A stretch of DNA of 64,000 bases from an uncultured Acetatifactor sp. (GTDB lineage: Bacteria; Bacillota; Clostridia; Lachnospirales; Lachnospiraceae). Where the stretch lies: positions 1 through 64,000 of the forward strand of contig CAKRTS010000007.1 of NCBI GenBank assembly GCA_934402315.1, given 5' to 3'. Below are positions 53,441 to 61,251 of the stretch, piece after piece. The position numbers were made by a program, and so were the translations under genes. Below the pieces are notes generated by a model. It saw nothing but the letters and a program-made list of their open reading frames with translations, was not told the DNA's origin and ran no database searches. How positions within the stretch are numbered: the stretch's first letter is position 1; the number at the start of each line of letters is the position of its first letter.

Positions 53441-55291
53441 ATGATTTCTTGTGAATTAAAGCTTGTAGGAGATGGCTATGCAGGTGGCTTCTCATGTGGG
53501 ATGACTATGGGAGACAGCGGCAGCATGGAGAATGCAGAGCTGATAGAAGAGTCTGAGAAAAGACTTTGCTATCGCCTGCGCTCCGGTCTGGTACTCTGTG
53601 TCGAGAAAACGGTGCATGGAGATGTGACCGTGTTGCGGACTATCGTCAAGAACGAGAGTGACAAACCGGTTGTGATGGAAATGCTGTCTTCGTTTGTGAT
53701 CAGGGATGTCGAGCTGGATTGGATTTACAGGTTACAGTCCGGCTGGAGTGCGGAAGGGAAACTGCGCAAGGAATCCATACAGGATCTACATCTGGAAAAA
53801 TCGTGGAACGGCTGCGCATACAGGATAGAGAAATTTGGAAATGTCGGGTCTATGCCTGTGAGAAAATACTTCCCTTTTCTGGCTGTTGAAAATAGCCGGA
53901 CTGGGGAATTCCATGCAGTACAATTGTATCTTGCCTCCTCATGGCAGATGGAGATACGATGCAAGGAAAGCGAAAAGTATACTCTCGCGGGGGGCATTGC
54001 GGATGGAGATTTTGGACAATGGAAAAAGGAACTGCGGCCGGGAGAAAGCTTTGAGGCTCCCAAGGCTGTAATTGCAAGTGGATTCTCACTGGATGAAGTG
54101 TGTGACAAACTGGTAAGGGAGCAAAATCCTCATATCGCTGAGGCGGATGAGAACATGGGAATTGTATTTAATGAGTATTGCACGACATGGGGAAATCCCA
54201 GCTTTGAAAATGTAAAAAGAATCTGCGATAAAATTGCGGATAAGGGCATTCAGTATCTTGTGATTGATTCGGGCTGGTATGGAAAATCAGAAAACTGGTG
54301 GAACAGCATTGGCGAATGGACGGTAAATGAAGAGCGTTTCCCCGGCGGAATGCGTGAAATTGCAGATTATATCCGTTCAAAGGGCATGATTCCGGGCTTA
54401 TGGTTTGAAATGGAATCCGTAACGTCTGGTGCAAAATATTATCAGGAGGCGGAGCATCTGGTAAAGAAGGATGGCTCCCCTTTGACAGTCGGAAACCGCA
54501 GATTCTGGGATATGGAGGATGAGTGGGTCCGGTTATATCTGGGAAATGCAGTAATCGGAACACTGAAGGAGGCGGGATTCGGCTATCTCAAAGTAGATTA
54601 TAATGATTCCATGGGAATGGGCTGTGACGGTGCGGATGGTCCGGGAGAGAATCTGAGGAGAAAAGTCGAAGCCAGTAAAGCATTCTTCCAAAGGATTTGT
54701 GAGGAGATTCCGGGCATTGTCATTGAGAACTGTTCGAGTGGCGGACACAGACTGGAGCCCTCCATGCTGGAGCTGGTGAGTCAGGCAAGCTTCTCTGATG
54801 CGCACGAGACAAAGGCTATTCCGCTGATCGCGGCAAATCTGCATCGTGTCATGCAGCCAAGACAAAGTCAGATCTGGGCAGTATTGCGCCCGACAGATTC
54901 CGATGACAGGATATTCTATTCCATGGCTTCAACCTTTTTGGGGCGCATGTGTCTGAGCGGTGACATTTATGCAATGTCAGAACATCAGTGGGAGCTGATT
55001 GAACAGGGAATGAGCTTCTACAGACAGGCTGCGGATATCATCAGAGACGGAAAGACAATTATGATTCATGCTGAGGCGCATAGCTATAATGAACCGGAAG
55101 GAAGTCAGCTTGTAGTGCGGGAGAATGGAACGAGGGGGATGGTGGTATTTCACCGCTTCGCGAATTCAACAAGTCTGGAACAGATGCTGAACGGGAGGGG
55201 ACACGACGGGGGAAGCTATAGAATTCTCAGTACATATGGAGAGGCCGGGCATGATTTCAGCGCGCAGGCCATTCTCTATGAAAAGGTATAA
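53441..55291 (+). CDS. GH36 alpha-galactosidase (short form)
   Basis: The 616-residue enzyme has the GH36 barrel with GLWFEMESVTSGAKYY, the nucleophile in YLKVDYND (Asp386), NCSSGGHRLEPSM and the likely acid/base in SFSDAHE (Asp453). Common bacterial GH36 enzymes are about 720-740 residues, so the N-terminal beta-sandwich is reduced. It lacks a signal peptide and should remove alpha-galactosyl groups from imported oligosaccharides. ATG at 53441 is favoured with GGGAG 8 bases upstream. It is the last gene of the importer-glycosidase set. Specificity for other alpha-linked sugars cannot be excluded. Confidence 0.85.
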   Translation: MISCELKLVGDGYAGGFSCGMTMGDSGSMENAELIEESEKRLCYRLRSGLVLCVEKTVHGDVTVLRTIVKNESDKPVVMEMLSSFVIRDVELDWIYRLQSGWSAEGKLRKESIQDLHLEKSWNGCAYRIEKFGNVGSMPVRKYFPFLAVENSRTGEFHAVQLYLASSWQMEIRCKESEKYTLAGGIADGDFGQWKKELRPGESFEAPKAVIASGFSLDEVCDKLVREQNPHIAEADENMGIVFNEYCTTWGNPSFENVKRICDKIADKGIQYLVIDSGWYGKSENWWNSIGEWTVNEERFPGGMREIADYIRSKGMIPGLWFEMESVTSGAKYYQEAEHLVKKDGSPLTVGNRRFWDMEDEWVRLYLGNAVIGTLKEAGFGYLKVDYNDSMGMGCDGADGPGENLRRKVEASKAFFQRICEEIPGIVIENCSSGGHRLEPSMLELVSQASFSDAHETKAIPLIAANLHRVMQPRQSQIWAVLRPTDSDDRIFYSMASTFLGRMCLSGDIYAMSEHQWELIEQGMSFYRQAADIIRDGKTIMIHAEAHSYNEPEGSQLVVRENGTRGMVVFHRFANSTSLEQMLNGRGHDGGSYRILSTYGEAGHDFSAQAILYEKV

Positions 55292-55300
55292 GGGGTAATA

Positions 55301-55368
55301 AAGGTTACGGTTACCTTACACAAACGGTTTGAAGGCAGGCTTGACTTTCCGGGAAGTCTGCATATAAT
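55301..55368 (+). promoter_or_regulatory. Promoter with a palindrome in its spacer, plus two upstream inverted repeats
   Basis: TTGACT (55341-55346) and TATAAT (55363-55368) are 16 bases apart. GACTTTCCGGGAAGTC (55343-55358), a 16-base palindrome with one mismatched pair, overlaps the -35 box and fills most of the spacer. Upstream lie AAGGTTACGGTTACCTT (55301-55317, one mismatched pair) and CAAACGGTTTG (55321-55331, perfect around a central G). At least one strong repressor site controlling the membrane-protein/transporter genes is likely. A CTGAC/GTCAG hairpin follows near 55384. Confidence 0.65.
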
Positions 55369-55428
55369 ATATAGTATTGTGCCTGACGAAAGGTCAGCCG
55401 GGCAGTAAAAGAAAGCCGGGGAATGCAT

Positions 55429-55851
55429 ATGAGAAACGAGAGATATAACAATTTCATAATCTATGCGGTGCTGGCAGTCTTCCTGCTTTCGACGATGACT
55501 TGTCTGGCGGCACCGCGTACAGAACAGTGCGTTTTGCAAAGAGGGCAGCAGCTGACCGGACTTGGATATACGGCGAAGGAGATTGCCGAGAACCGTGTAG
55601 AAGAGCCTGAGAGCGAAGAAAAATGCGCGGAAAATACATACTTTATAGGCTGGCGGAGACTGCTCCGCACAGGGACGACGGGCGGAGGAGTCCTGTTGGT
55701 GATTGGCTTCTTTCTGTCCTTTGAGGATCTGCTCTTACAGGAGATCCGTAAATTAACGATCAGTCACAGTGTGCACCATGTGGTAGAGCTATGCTACCAT
55801 ATTCTCTATATGGAGGACACTGATGGGGAAAAGTCTTTGCACATGGCATGA
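55429..55851 (+). CDS. Small two-helix membrane protein of unknown function
   Basis: The 140-residue protein has an N-terminal hydrophobic segment (FIIYAVLAVFLLSTMTCLAA, either signal peptide or helix), a polar middle with several cysteines, and a second membrane helix near 88-108 (TTGGGVLLVIGFFLSFEDLL). I do not recognise a family. It is the first gene after a well-defined promoter and is followed by an ArsB/NhaD-superfamily transporter; its stop overlaps an ATG of that reading frame by 3 bases. ATG at 55429 is supported by GGGGAA about 5 bases upstream. It may be an accessory subunit or regulator of the transporter. Confidence 0.55.
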   Translation: MRNERYNNFIIYAVLAVFLLSTMTCLAAPRTEQCVLQRGQQLTGLGYTAKEIAENRVEEPESEEKCAENTYFIGWRRLLRTGTTGGGVLLVIGFFLSFEDLLLQEIRKLTISHSVHHVVELCYHILYMEDTDGEKSLHMA

Positions 55852-55940
55852 TCCGGTGGGGTTTGGCGGAATCCGTGCCGATGCGTACTTGGCATGGGTC
55901 GTATTATGCGCAAAGATTGTGCGCGGAAATGAGGATTGAG

Positions 55941-57296
55941 ATGACAACTGCACAGATAGCGGCACTGCTGATCTTTGTAACAATGTTTGTGTTGGTAGTG
56001 CTGGATAAGATTGAAAAATATTATGTAACAATAGGCTGCGGAATCCTGACGCTGGTAATTGTGTTTGGTATCTGCATGCACAGCCCGTCTGCGATCATGC
56101 AGACACTGAACCTGAAGACAATATTCACATCGTCCTTCTGGTATTCTGCCGGAGCGGAGGAGTCCACGAGCGGTATCAACTGGGCGACGATCATTTTCCT
56201 TGCCGGAATGATGATCATGGTTGAGGGCATGGCAAAGGCTGGGTTTTTCCGCTGGCTCTGCATGAGACTGGCAAAGCTGGTGAAGTATAATCCGATCTCT
56301 TTGTTCATAGTCTTTATGGTAATGTCGGCGTTCCTGTCAATGTTCATTGACAGCATCACGGTAATCCTGTTCCTTGCGGCGGTGACGGTGGAGCTGGCGC
56401 AGCTCTTGAAGTTTGACCCGATTCCGATGATTATTTCAGAAGTGTTCTGCGCGAATCTCGGCGGGGCGGCAACAATGTGCGGAGACCCGCCAAACATCAT
56501 TATCGGAACCTCGCTCGGCTATTCCTTCTTTGACTTTGTGCTGAATACCGGTCTGATCTGCCTGATTGCACTGGTTGTTATTATTGTATACTTCTTCCTG
56601 ATCTACCGGAAGGAGCTGACAGGCGAGAGAGTCGCGGCGGCTGACATCGCCAAGATGCCCGATCCGAAGCAGGCAATCACGAATAAGCGGGATTTCACAA
56701 TGAGTGTTGTGGTCTTTGCAATCGCGGTTCTGCTGCTCGTCACACATTCCTTTACGGGACTTACGGTTGCCACGATCGGCACGGTTGTCGCTGCACTGAC
56801 GCTGGTGACAAATGCGAAAAGTTGTGGTAAAATATTGAAAAAGGTAGATTATGCCACACTGCTGTTCTTTGTCGGATTGTTCATGGTAGTCGGAGGACTG
56901 GAGCAGACGGGCATTCTGGAGCTGATCGCCGGCTTTATCGGAGAGGTGAGCGGAGGAAACTTAAAGCTCATGGTAGCGATTATTATCTGGATCTCGGCTA
57001 TTGCAAGTGCCTTTGTCGACAATATCCCGTTTGCGGCGACGATGATCCCTGTTATCAAGAGTCTGGCGGCAACGCAGGGAATCGGCGTGGATACGCTGGC
57101 ATGGGCATTGTCCATCGGAACCGACATCGGCGGAAGTGCGACTCCGATCGGCGCATCTGCGAATGTTGTCGGAACCTCTGTTGCGATGAAGAACGGATAT
57201 CCGATCTCCTGGGGCAAATACTGCAAGGCAGCAGCACCGGCAACCATTATCGTGGTAGGAATCTCTATGCTGGTTATTTTTGCAAGATATTGTTAG
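55941..57296 (+). CDS. ArsB/NhaD-superfamily ion transporter
   Basis: The 451-residue protein has about eleven membrane helices. GDPPNIIIGTSLGYSF in the first half and TDIGGSATPIGASANVV in the second are the paired re-entrant signatures of the ion-transporter superfamily that includes ArsB, NhaD and SLC13 carriers. The transported ion (sodium/proton exchange, arsenite, or a dicarboxylate) cannot be read. ATG at 55941 is preferred because GAGG is 6 bases before it; in-frame ATGs at 55929 and 55848 exist, and 55848 overlaps the previous stop. A cytidylate-kinase-like gene follows after 22 bases. Confidence 0.85.
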   Translation: MTTAQIAALLIFVTMFVLVVLDKIEKYYVTIGCGILTLVIVFGICMHSPSAIMQTLNLKTIFTSSFWYSAGAEESTSGINWATIIFLAGMMIMVEGMAKAGFFRWLCMRLAKLVKYNPISLFIVFMVMSAFLSMFIDSITVILFLAAVTVELAQLLKFDPIPMIISEVFCANLGGAATMCGDPPNIIIGTSLGYSFFDFVLNTGLICLIALVVIIVYFFLIYRKELTGERVAAADIAKMPDPKQAITNKRDFTMSVVVFAIAVLLLVTHSFTGLTVATIGTVVAALTLVTNAKSCGKILKKVDYATLLFFVGLFMVVGGLEQTGILELIAGFIGEVSGGNLKLMVAIIIWISAIASAFVDNIPFAATMIPVIKSLAATQGIGVDTLAWALSIGTDIGGSATPIGASANVVGTSVAMKNGYPISWGKYCKAAAPATIIVVGISMLVIFARYC

Positions 57297-57318
57297 GACG
57301 CGACAAAGGAGGCAGACG

Positions 57319-57912
57319 ATGCAGAAACAGGTTATTATTTCGATAAGCCGCGAATACGGAAGTGCCGGACATGAGATCGCGGAGAAGGTTGCAGAAGATT
57401 TAAAGCTGCCGCTGTACGACAGGAAGCTGTTGGAGAAGGTGGCGGAGGAGAAGCGGGTCGATATATCGGTTCTTGAGAAGAACGATGAGAAGCAGAGAAA
57501 TGTATTTCTCTCCAGAACGGTAAAGGGCTTCTCCAACTCCGTGGAGGAAGCGGTCGCAGAGATGCAGTTCGACTTTATCAGGAAGGAAGCGGCGAAGGGC
57601 GAATCCTTTGTTGTTGTCGGACGCTGCTCTGAGTATGTGCTGGCAGGGCATCCGGCGCTGGTGTCTGTCTTTGTGCTAGGCGATCATGATGCGAAGCTGC
57701 AGCATGTGAAGGATAAATTCCAGCTCGACGAGACACAGGCACTGGCAAAGATGAAGCGCGGCGACAGCAGGAGAAAGTCCTATCACAATTACTATGCGAA
57801 GCTCCCGTGGGGAGATTCGAGGGGTTATGATCTCTGCGTGAACAGCTCCAAGCTGGGAGTGGAGAAGACGGCAAAACTGATTGAAGAGTTTGCCGATGCA
57901 AAGCTGAATTAA
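57319..57912 (+). CDS. Cytidylate-kinase-like family protein
   Basis: The 197-residue protein begins VIISISREYGSAGHEIAEKVAEDLKLPLYDRKLLEKVA, the pattern of the cytidylate-kinase-like (AAA_26) family, where a P-loop-like segment is followed by a short-chain kinase fold. The loop reads REYGSAGHEIA rather than a classic GxxxxGK(S/T), which is normal for this family. VVVGRCSEYVLAGHP and a Lys/Arg-rich lid follow. It probably binds a nucleotide, but the phosphate acceptor is unknown. It is the third gene of the transporter operon, raising the idea of a nucleotide-dependent control of transport. ATG at 57319 follows AAAGGAGG. Confidence 0.85.
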   Translation: MQKQVIISISREYGSAGHEIAEKVAEDLKLPLYDRKLLEKVAEEKRVDISVLEKNDEKQRNVFLSRTVKGFSNSVEEAVAEMQFDFIRKEAAKGESFVVVGRCSEYVLAGHPALVSVFVLGDHDAKLQHVKDKFQLDETQALAKMKRGDSRRKSYHNYYAKLPWGDSRGYDLCVNSSKLGVEKTAKLIEEFADAKLN

Positions 57913-57918
57913 GATTCA

Positions 57919-57953
57919 AAAATCCCGATGGCAGTCTGTGTCGTCGGGATTTT
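57919..57953 (+). terminator. Terminator after the cytidylate-kinase-like gene
   Basis: AAAATCCCGA (57919-57928) and TCGGGATTTT (57944-57953) form a perfect 10-base stem with a 15-base loop, with the T-rich 3' arm serving as T tract. It starts 7 bases after the stop codon. Confidence 0.85.
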
Positions 57954-57961
57954 GAAATACA

Positions 57962-57977
57962 GTCCGCTCCGGCGGAC
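57962..57977 (+). other. Leader hairpin before the GH5 ribosome site
   Basis: GTCCGC-TCCG-GCGGAC is a perfect 6-base stem with a UCCG loop closed by C-G, a UNCG-type very stable tetraloop in RNA. It is the exact reverse complement of the hairpin at 19188-19203 before cysK, and both end a few bases before the ribosome site. Confidence 0.6.
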
Positions 57978-57994
57978 AGATGGGAGCGGATAGA

Positions 57995-59284
57995 ATGGAA
58001 CGGAAGAAAATGATGGCAGTGCTTCTCTGCGCGGCGATGCTGGCGGGAACAATGACGGGCTGCGGTGCGGAGAGCGCAAACGGAAGTCAGCAGCCGGAGG
58101 AGAGCAGCTCGGAGAGCGTGGCTTCTGAGCAGGAGTCCGAGTCTACGGAAGAAAGCACGGAGGAGGAAGCACGGTTTGAAATCCCGGATGTGGAGATCGA
58201 GCCGTATGATGTGCCGGACACGGAGGCATTCCGGTTCGTGCATGATCTCAAGATCGGCTGGAATCTCGGAAATACCTTTGACGCTTATCAGGAGAGCGGG
58301 CTGAAAAACGAGCTGGACAGCGAGACCTGCTGGGCTGGCGTTGCGACCACGAAGGAGATGATCGATGATCTGAAGGAGGCTGGCTTTAACGCAGTGCGGC
58401 TTCCTGTGACCTGGCATACCCATGTGGATGAAAATTATCAGATCTCGGAGGTCTGGCTGGATCGTGTGCAGGAGGTTCTGGACTATGTCTACGACAATGA
58501 CATGTATGTGATCCTGAACATCCATCACGACAACAGTGAACAGTTCATGTACCCTTCAACGGAATATCTGGAGCAGTCCGTGAACTATGTGACGACAATC
58601 TGGCAGCAGCTCTGCGAGCGGTTCAAGGACTATGACGAGCATCTGATCTTCGAGTGCATGAACGAGCCGAGACAGGTCGGAACGGCGTGGGAATGGTGGA
58701 TCAACGGCTCCGCCGAGTGCAACGATGCGATTGACTGCATCAACCAGATTAATCAGGCGTTTGTCAATACCGTGCGTGCGAGCGGCGGCAGCAATGCCGA
58801 GAGATACCTCATGGTTCCGGGCTATGACGCCTCGGCGGACGGCGCGCTGAACAGCGGCTTTGTTCTTCCGACCGATACGGTGGAGGATAAGCTGCTTGTC
58901 TCCGTCCATGCTTACACACCTTACAATTTCGCTTTGCAGGCGGATGGAGAGAGCGGAAGCATCTCCGCATTCGACTCGGACACGGCGAGATTCACGGCGG
59001 ACATCGACAGCTTTATGGATAAGCTCTACAAGAAGTTTATTGCAAACGGCATTCCGGTCGTGATCGGAGAGTTTGGCTCCCGCGACAAGGGGCAGAATAC
59101 GCAGTCGCGTGTCGATCATGCCACCTACTATATCGCCGCTGCCAGAGCGAGAGGCATGAGCTGCTTCTGGTGGGACAACAATGCTTTCACAGGAAAGGGA
59201 GAGAATTTCGGCCTGTATTACAGGAGAGGCGGATACTTTATCTACCCTGAGATTGTAACGGGATTGATGAAGTACGCCGATTAA
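57995..59284 (+). CDS. GH5 endoglucanase-type lipoprotein
   Basis: The 429-residue enzyme has lipobox GTMTGC (Cys23), a Ser/Glu-rich linker (about 25-60) and a GH5 barrel: GWNLGNTFDAY, AGFNAVRLPVTWHTHV, ILNIHHDN, FECMNEPR with acid/base Glu224, and VIGEFGSRD with nucleophile Glu359. SCFWWDNNAF is near the end. The pattern fits cellulase-like GH5, probably subfamily 4, which cuts beta-glucan, xyloglucan or cellulose. Being a lipoprotein, it should work at the outer face of the membrane on chains arriving from the wall. No carbohydrate-binding module is attached. ATG at 57995 has GGGAG 8 bases upstream. Confidence 0.88.
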   Translation: MERKKMMAVLLCAAMLAGTMTGCGAESANGSQQPEESSSESVASEQESESTEESTEEEARFEIPDVEIEPYDVPDTEAFRFVHDLKIGWNLGNTFDAYQESGLKNELDSETCWAGVATTKEMIDDLKEAGFNAVRLPVTWHTHVDENYQISEVWLDRVQEVLDYVYDNDMYVILNIHHDNSEQFMYPSTEYLEQSVNYVTTIWQQLCERFKDYDEHLIFECMNEPRQVGTAWEWWINGSAECNDAIDCINQINQAFVNTVRASGGSNAERYLMVPGYDASADGALNSGFVLPTDTVEDKLLVSVHAYTPYNFALQADGESGSISAFDSDTARFTADIDSFMDKLYKKFIANGIPVVIGEFGSRDKGQNTQSRVDHATYYIAAARARGMSCFWWDNNAFTGKGENFGLYYRRGGYFIYPEIVTGLMKYAD

Positions 59285-59335
59285 ACGGCAGTCTGTCCCA
59301 TGCAAAAAAGGACATTTAAACTGCAATTTTCTACA

Positions 59336-59364
59336 TTTACACTCCGCCGACACAGGGCTAGAAT
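59336..59364 (+). promoter_or_regulatory. Promoter of the ABC exporter operon
   Basis: TTTACA (59336-59341) and TAGAAT (59359-59364) are exactly 17 bases apart. The predicted start near 59371 is only about 13 bases before the ATG of a short leader ORF. Confidence 0.65.
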
Positions 59365-59383
59365 AACCTTATTCATTACGGAA

Positions 59384-59479
59384 ATGATGGCTGAAGCGGT
59401 TTCAGCCGCCGGGTTTTCGCGCTGTGCCGGAAAACGGAGTGTTTCTTTTTCTAAAAAAGTCACAGCAGGGAGGAAATAA
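59384..59479 (+). CDS. Putative 31-residue leader peptide of the ABC exporter
   Basis: A short ORF starts with two adjacent ATGs (59384, 59387) and reads MMAEAVSAAGFSRC..., rich in Ala, Ser and later Lys/Arg. Its TAA stop (59477-59479) is immediately followed by the GTG start of the ABC gene. The RNA of this ORF can fold GGCTGAA (59389-59395) with TTCAGCC (59401-59407), and GTTTTC (59413-59418) with GAAAAC (59430-59435), the latter followed by a T-rich run (59441-59452). This resembles ribosome-controlled attenuators such as bmrB upstream of bmrCD in Bacillus. Its ribosome site is weak (GGAA), and the coding status is inferred only from position. Confidence 0.45.
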   Translation: MMAEAVSAAGFSRCAGKRSVSFSKKVTAGRK

Positions 59480-61249
59480 GTGGAGAACAAACGAAAGTCA
59501 AAATTGGGCTGGCTCTGGGAGAACATGAAGGGCTACCGGGCAGTGTATATGCTCGGAATTTTCGGGACGATCGTGTATAATGTGATGCAGCTGACGGTTC
59601 CTGTCGTCACGCAGAAGATTGTCGATCTTTTCCTGACGGGGGAGGACGCGGCGGCGAATCTGGCGAACCGGCGCCCGTTGCTCTATCAGCTGATCATCGC
59701 CATGGTGGCGCTGACCTTTCTGAGGACACTGATCGTGTACCTGACCTGTATGGATGTGGAGCATGTGTCGCAGAAGGCATTGTACAGGATCAGAACCTAT
59801 CTCTTTGACAAGATTGAGAGACAGGATATGAATTTTTACAGCACCTTCCGGACGGGCGATCTGATGACCAGACTGACCGGGGATCTGGACGCTGTAAGAC
59901 ATATGGTCGCATGGGTCATCCGGACGATTGTGGAGTCGCTGGCACTGATGGGGGCGACGGCAGTGTACTTTTTCTACATGGACTGGCGGCTGACGCTGAG
60001 CCTGTTCGCAATTGCACCCTTCATCTTCCTGATTATCATTTTATTCAAGAACAAGGTCGCGCCCAGACATAAGGCGCTGCGTGAAAAGCTGGCGCAGATG
60101 AATACGGCGGCGCAGGAGAATATCTCCGGCAACCGTGTCGTCAAGGCGTTTGCAAGGGAAGACTATGAGATCAAGCGATTCGACGAGTGCAACCAGGAGT
60201 ATTCCCGGACGAACAAGAAGACGGCAATGACATGGCTGATCTACTATCCGTATGTCGAGTCCTTCGCCAACCTGATGCCGGTAGTCCTTCTGGCGGTCGG
60301 CGGTATCTTCATCATCAACTCGCAGATCACCATGGGTGAGTACGTCGCATTTTCGGGACTGATCTGGGCGATTGCAAACCCGATGCGGCAGCTGGGAAAC
60401 ATTATGAACGAGTTCCAGAGATTCTCTGCGGCGGCGGACAAGGTTATGGAAATCTACTATTCCGAGCCGGTCATCGTGGATAAGCCGGATGCGATTGACA
60501 GACCGGAACGTTTTACCGGCAGAATTGAGTTCAAGGATGTCAGCTTCCAGTATGCGGACGGCAAGCTGCCCGTGCTGCACAATGTCTCCTTTGTGGCGGA
60601 GCCGGGAGAGACGGTGGCAATCATGGGTGAGACGGGCTGCGGCAAGACCTCGCTGATCCAGCTGATCCCGAGATTCTATGAGCCGACGGCGGGCGAAGTC
60701 CTCGTTGACGGAATCAACGTGCAGGATATGAAGCTGCACCAGCTGCGCAAGAATATCGGTCTGGCGACACAGGATGTGCTGCTCTACTCGGACACTATCG
60801 ACGGAAACATTGCCTATGGAGACAGCCATATCAAGCAGGAGGAAGTCGTGAAATTTGCAAGATACTCCGCGGCATCGGACTTTATTGCAAAGATGCCGGA
60901 GGGGTATGACACTATCGTCGGCGAGAGAGGCGTCGGACTTTCCGGCGGACAGAAACAGAGAATTTCGCTGGCAAGAGCACTCGCGGTGAGACCTGCGATC
61001 CTGATCCTTGACGACACGACCTCGGCGGTGGATATGGAGACGGAGAAGCAGATCCAGCACAGCCTGAAGGAGCTGGATTTCCCCTGCACCAAGATCATCA
61101 TCGCGCAGAGAATCTCGACGACAAAGTCGGCTGACAAGATCCTTGTGCTGCAGGACGGACATATCACCGAGTCCGGCACGCATGAGGAGCTGGTGGCAAA
61201 AAAAGGATATTATTACAGTCTGGTTAAGCTGCAGACAGGGGAGGAGTAG
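59480..61249 (+). CDS. Heterodimeric ABC exporter, subunit with degenerate ATPase site
   Basis: The 589-residue protein fuses a six-helix exporter domain (residues 1-320) to an ATPase domain. Walker A is GETGCGKTS and the signature is the canonical LSGGQKQR. Walker B reads ILILDDTTSAVD, with Asp instead of the catalytic Glu, and the switch residue is Gln (IIIAQRIST) instead of His. These are the marks of the non-catalytic half of heterodimeric exporters such as TM287/288 and BmrCD. The partner gene starts 2 bases later. The GTG start has GGGAGG 6 bases upstream and directly follows the stop of a short leader ORF. Substrates may be drugs or lipophilic compounds. Confidence 0.9.
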   Translation: MENKRKSKLGWLWENMKGYRAVYMLGIFGTIVYNVMQLTVPVVTQKIVDLFLTGEDAAANLANRRPLLYQLIIAMVALTFLRTLIVYLTCMDVEHVSQKALYRIRTYLFDKIERQDMNFYSTFRTGDLMTRLTGDLDAVRHMVAWVIRTIVESLALMGATAVYFFYMDWRLTLSLFAIAPFIFLIIILFKNKVAPRHKALREKLAQMNTAAQENISGNRVVKAFAREDYEIKRFDECNQEYSRTNKKTAMTWLIYYPYVESFANLMPVVLLAVGGIFIINSQITMGEYVAFSGLIWAIANPMRQLGNIMNEFQRFSAAADKVMEIYYSEPVIVDKPDAIDRPERFTGRIEFKDVSFQYADGKLPVLHNVSFVAEPGETVAIMGETGCGKTSLIQLIPRFYEPTAGEVLVDGINVQDMKLHQLRKNIGLATQDVLLYSDTIDGNIAYGDSHIKQEEVVKFARYSAASDFIAKMPEGYDTIVGERGVGLSGGQKQRISLARALAVRPAILILDDTTSAVDMETEKQIQHSLKELDFPCTKIIIAQRISTTKSADKILVLQDGHITESGTHEELVAKKGYYYSLVKLQTGEE

Positions 61250-61251
61250 TC

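Noticed and set aside
55292..55340. Inverted repeats after GH36 as its terminator
   Set aside because: They are short, CG-centred and lack T runs; they look like operators of the next promoter.
55848..55940. Longer ArsB/NhaD-type transporter starting at 55848 by ATGA overlap
   Set aside because: The added 31 residues are polar and unlike the family, and the ATG at 55941 has a well-spaced GAGG. The overlap may be chance, so this remains open.
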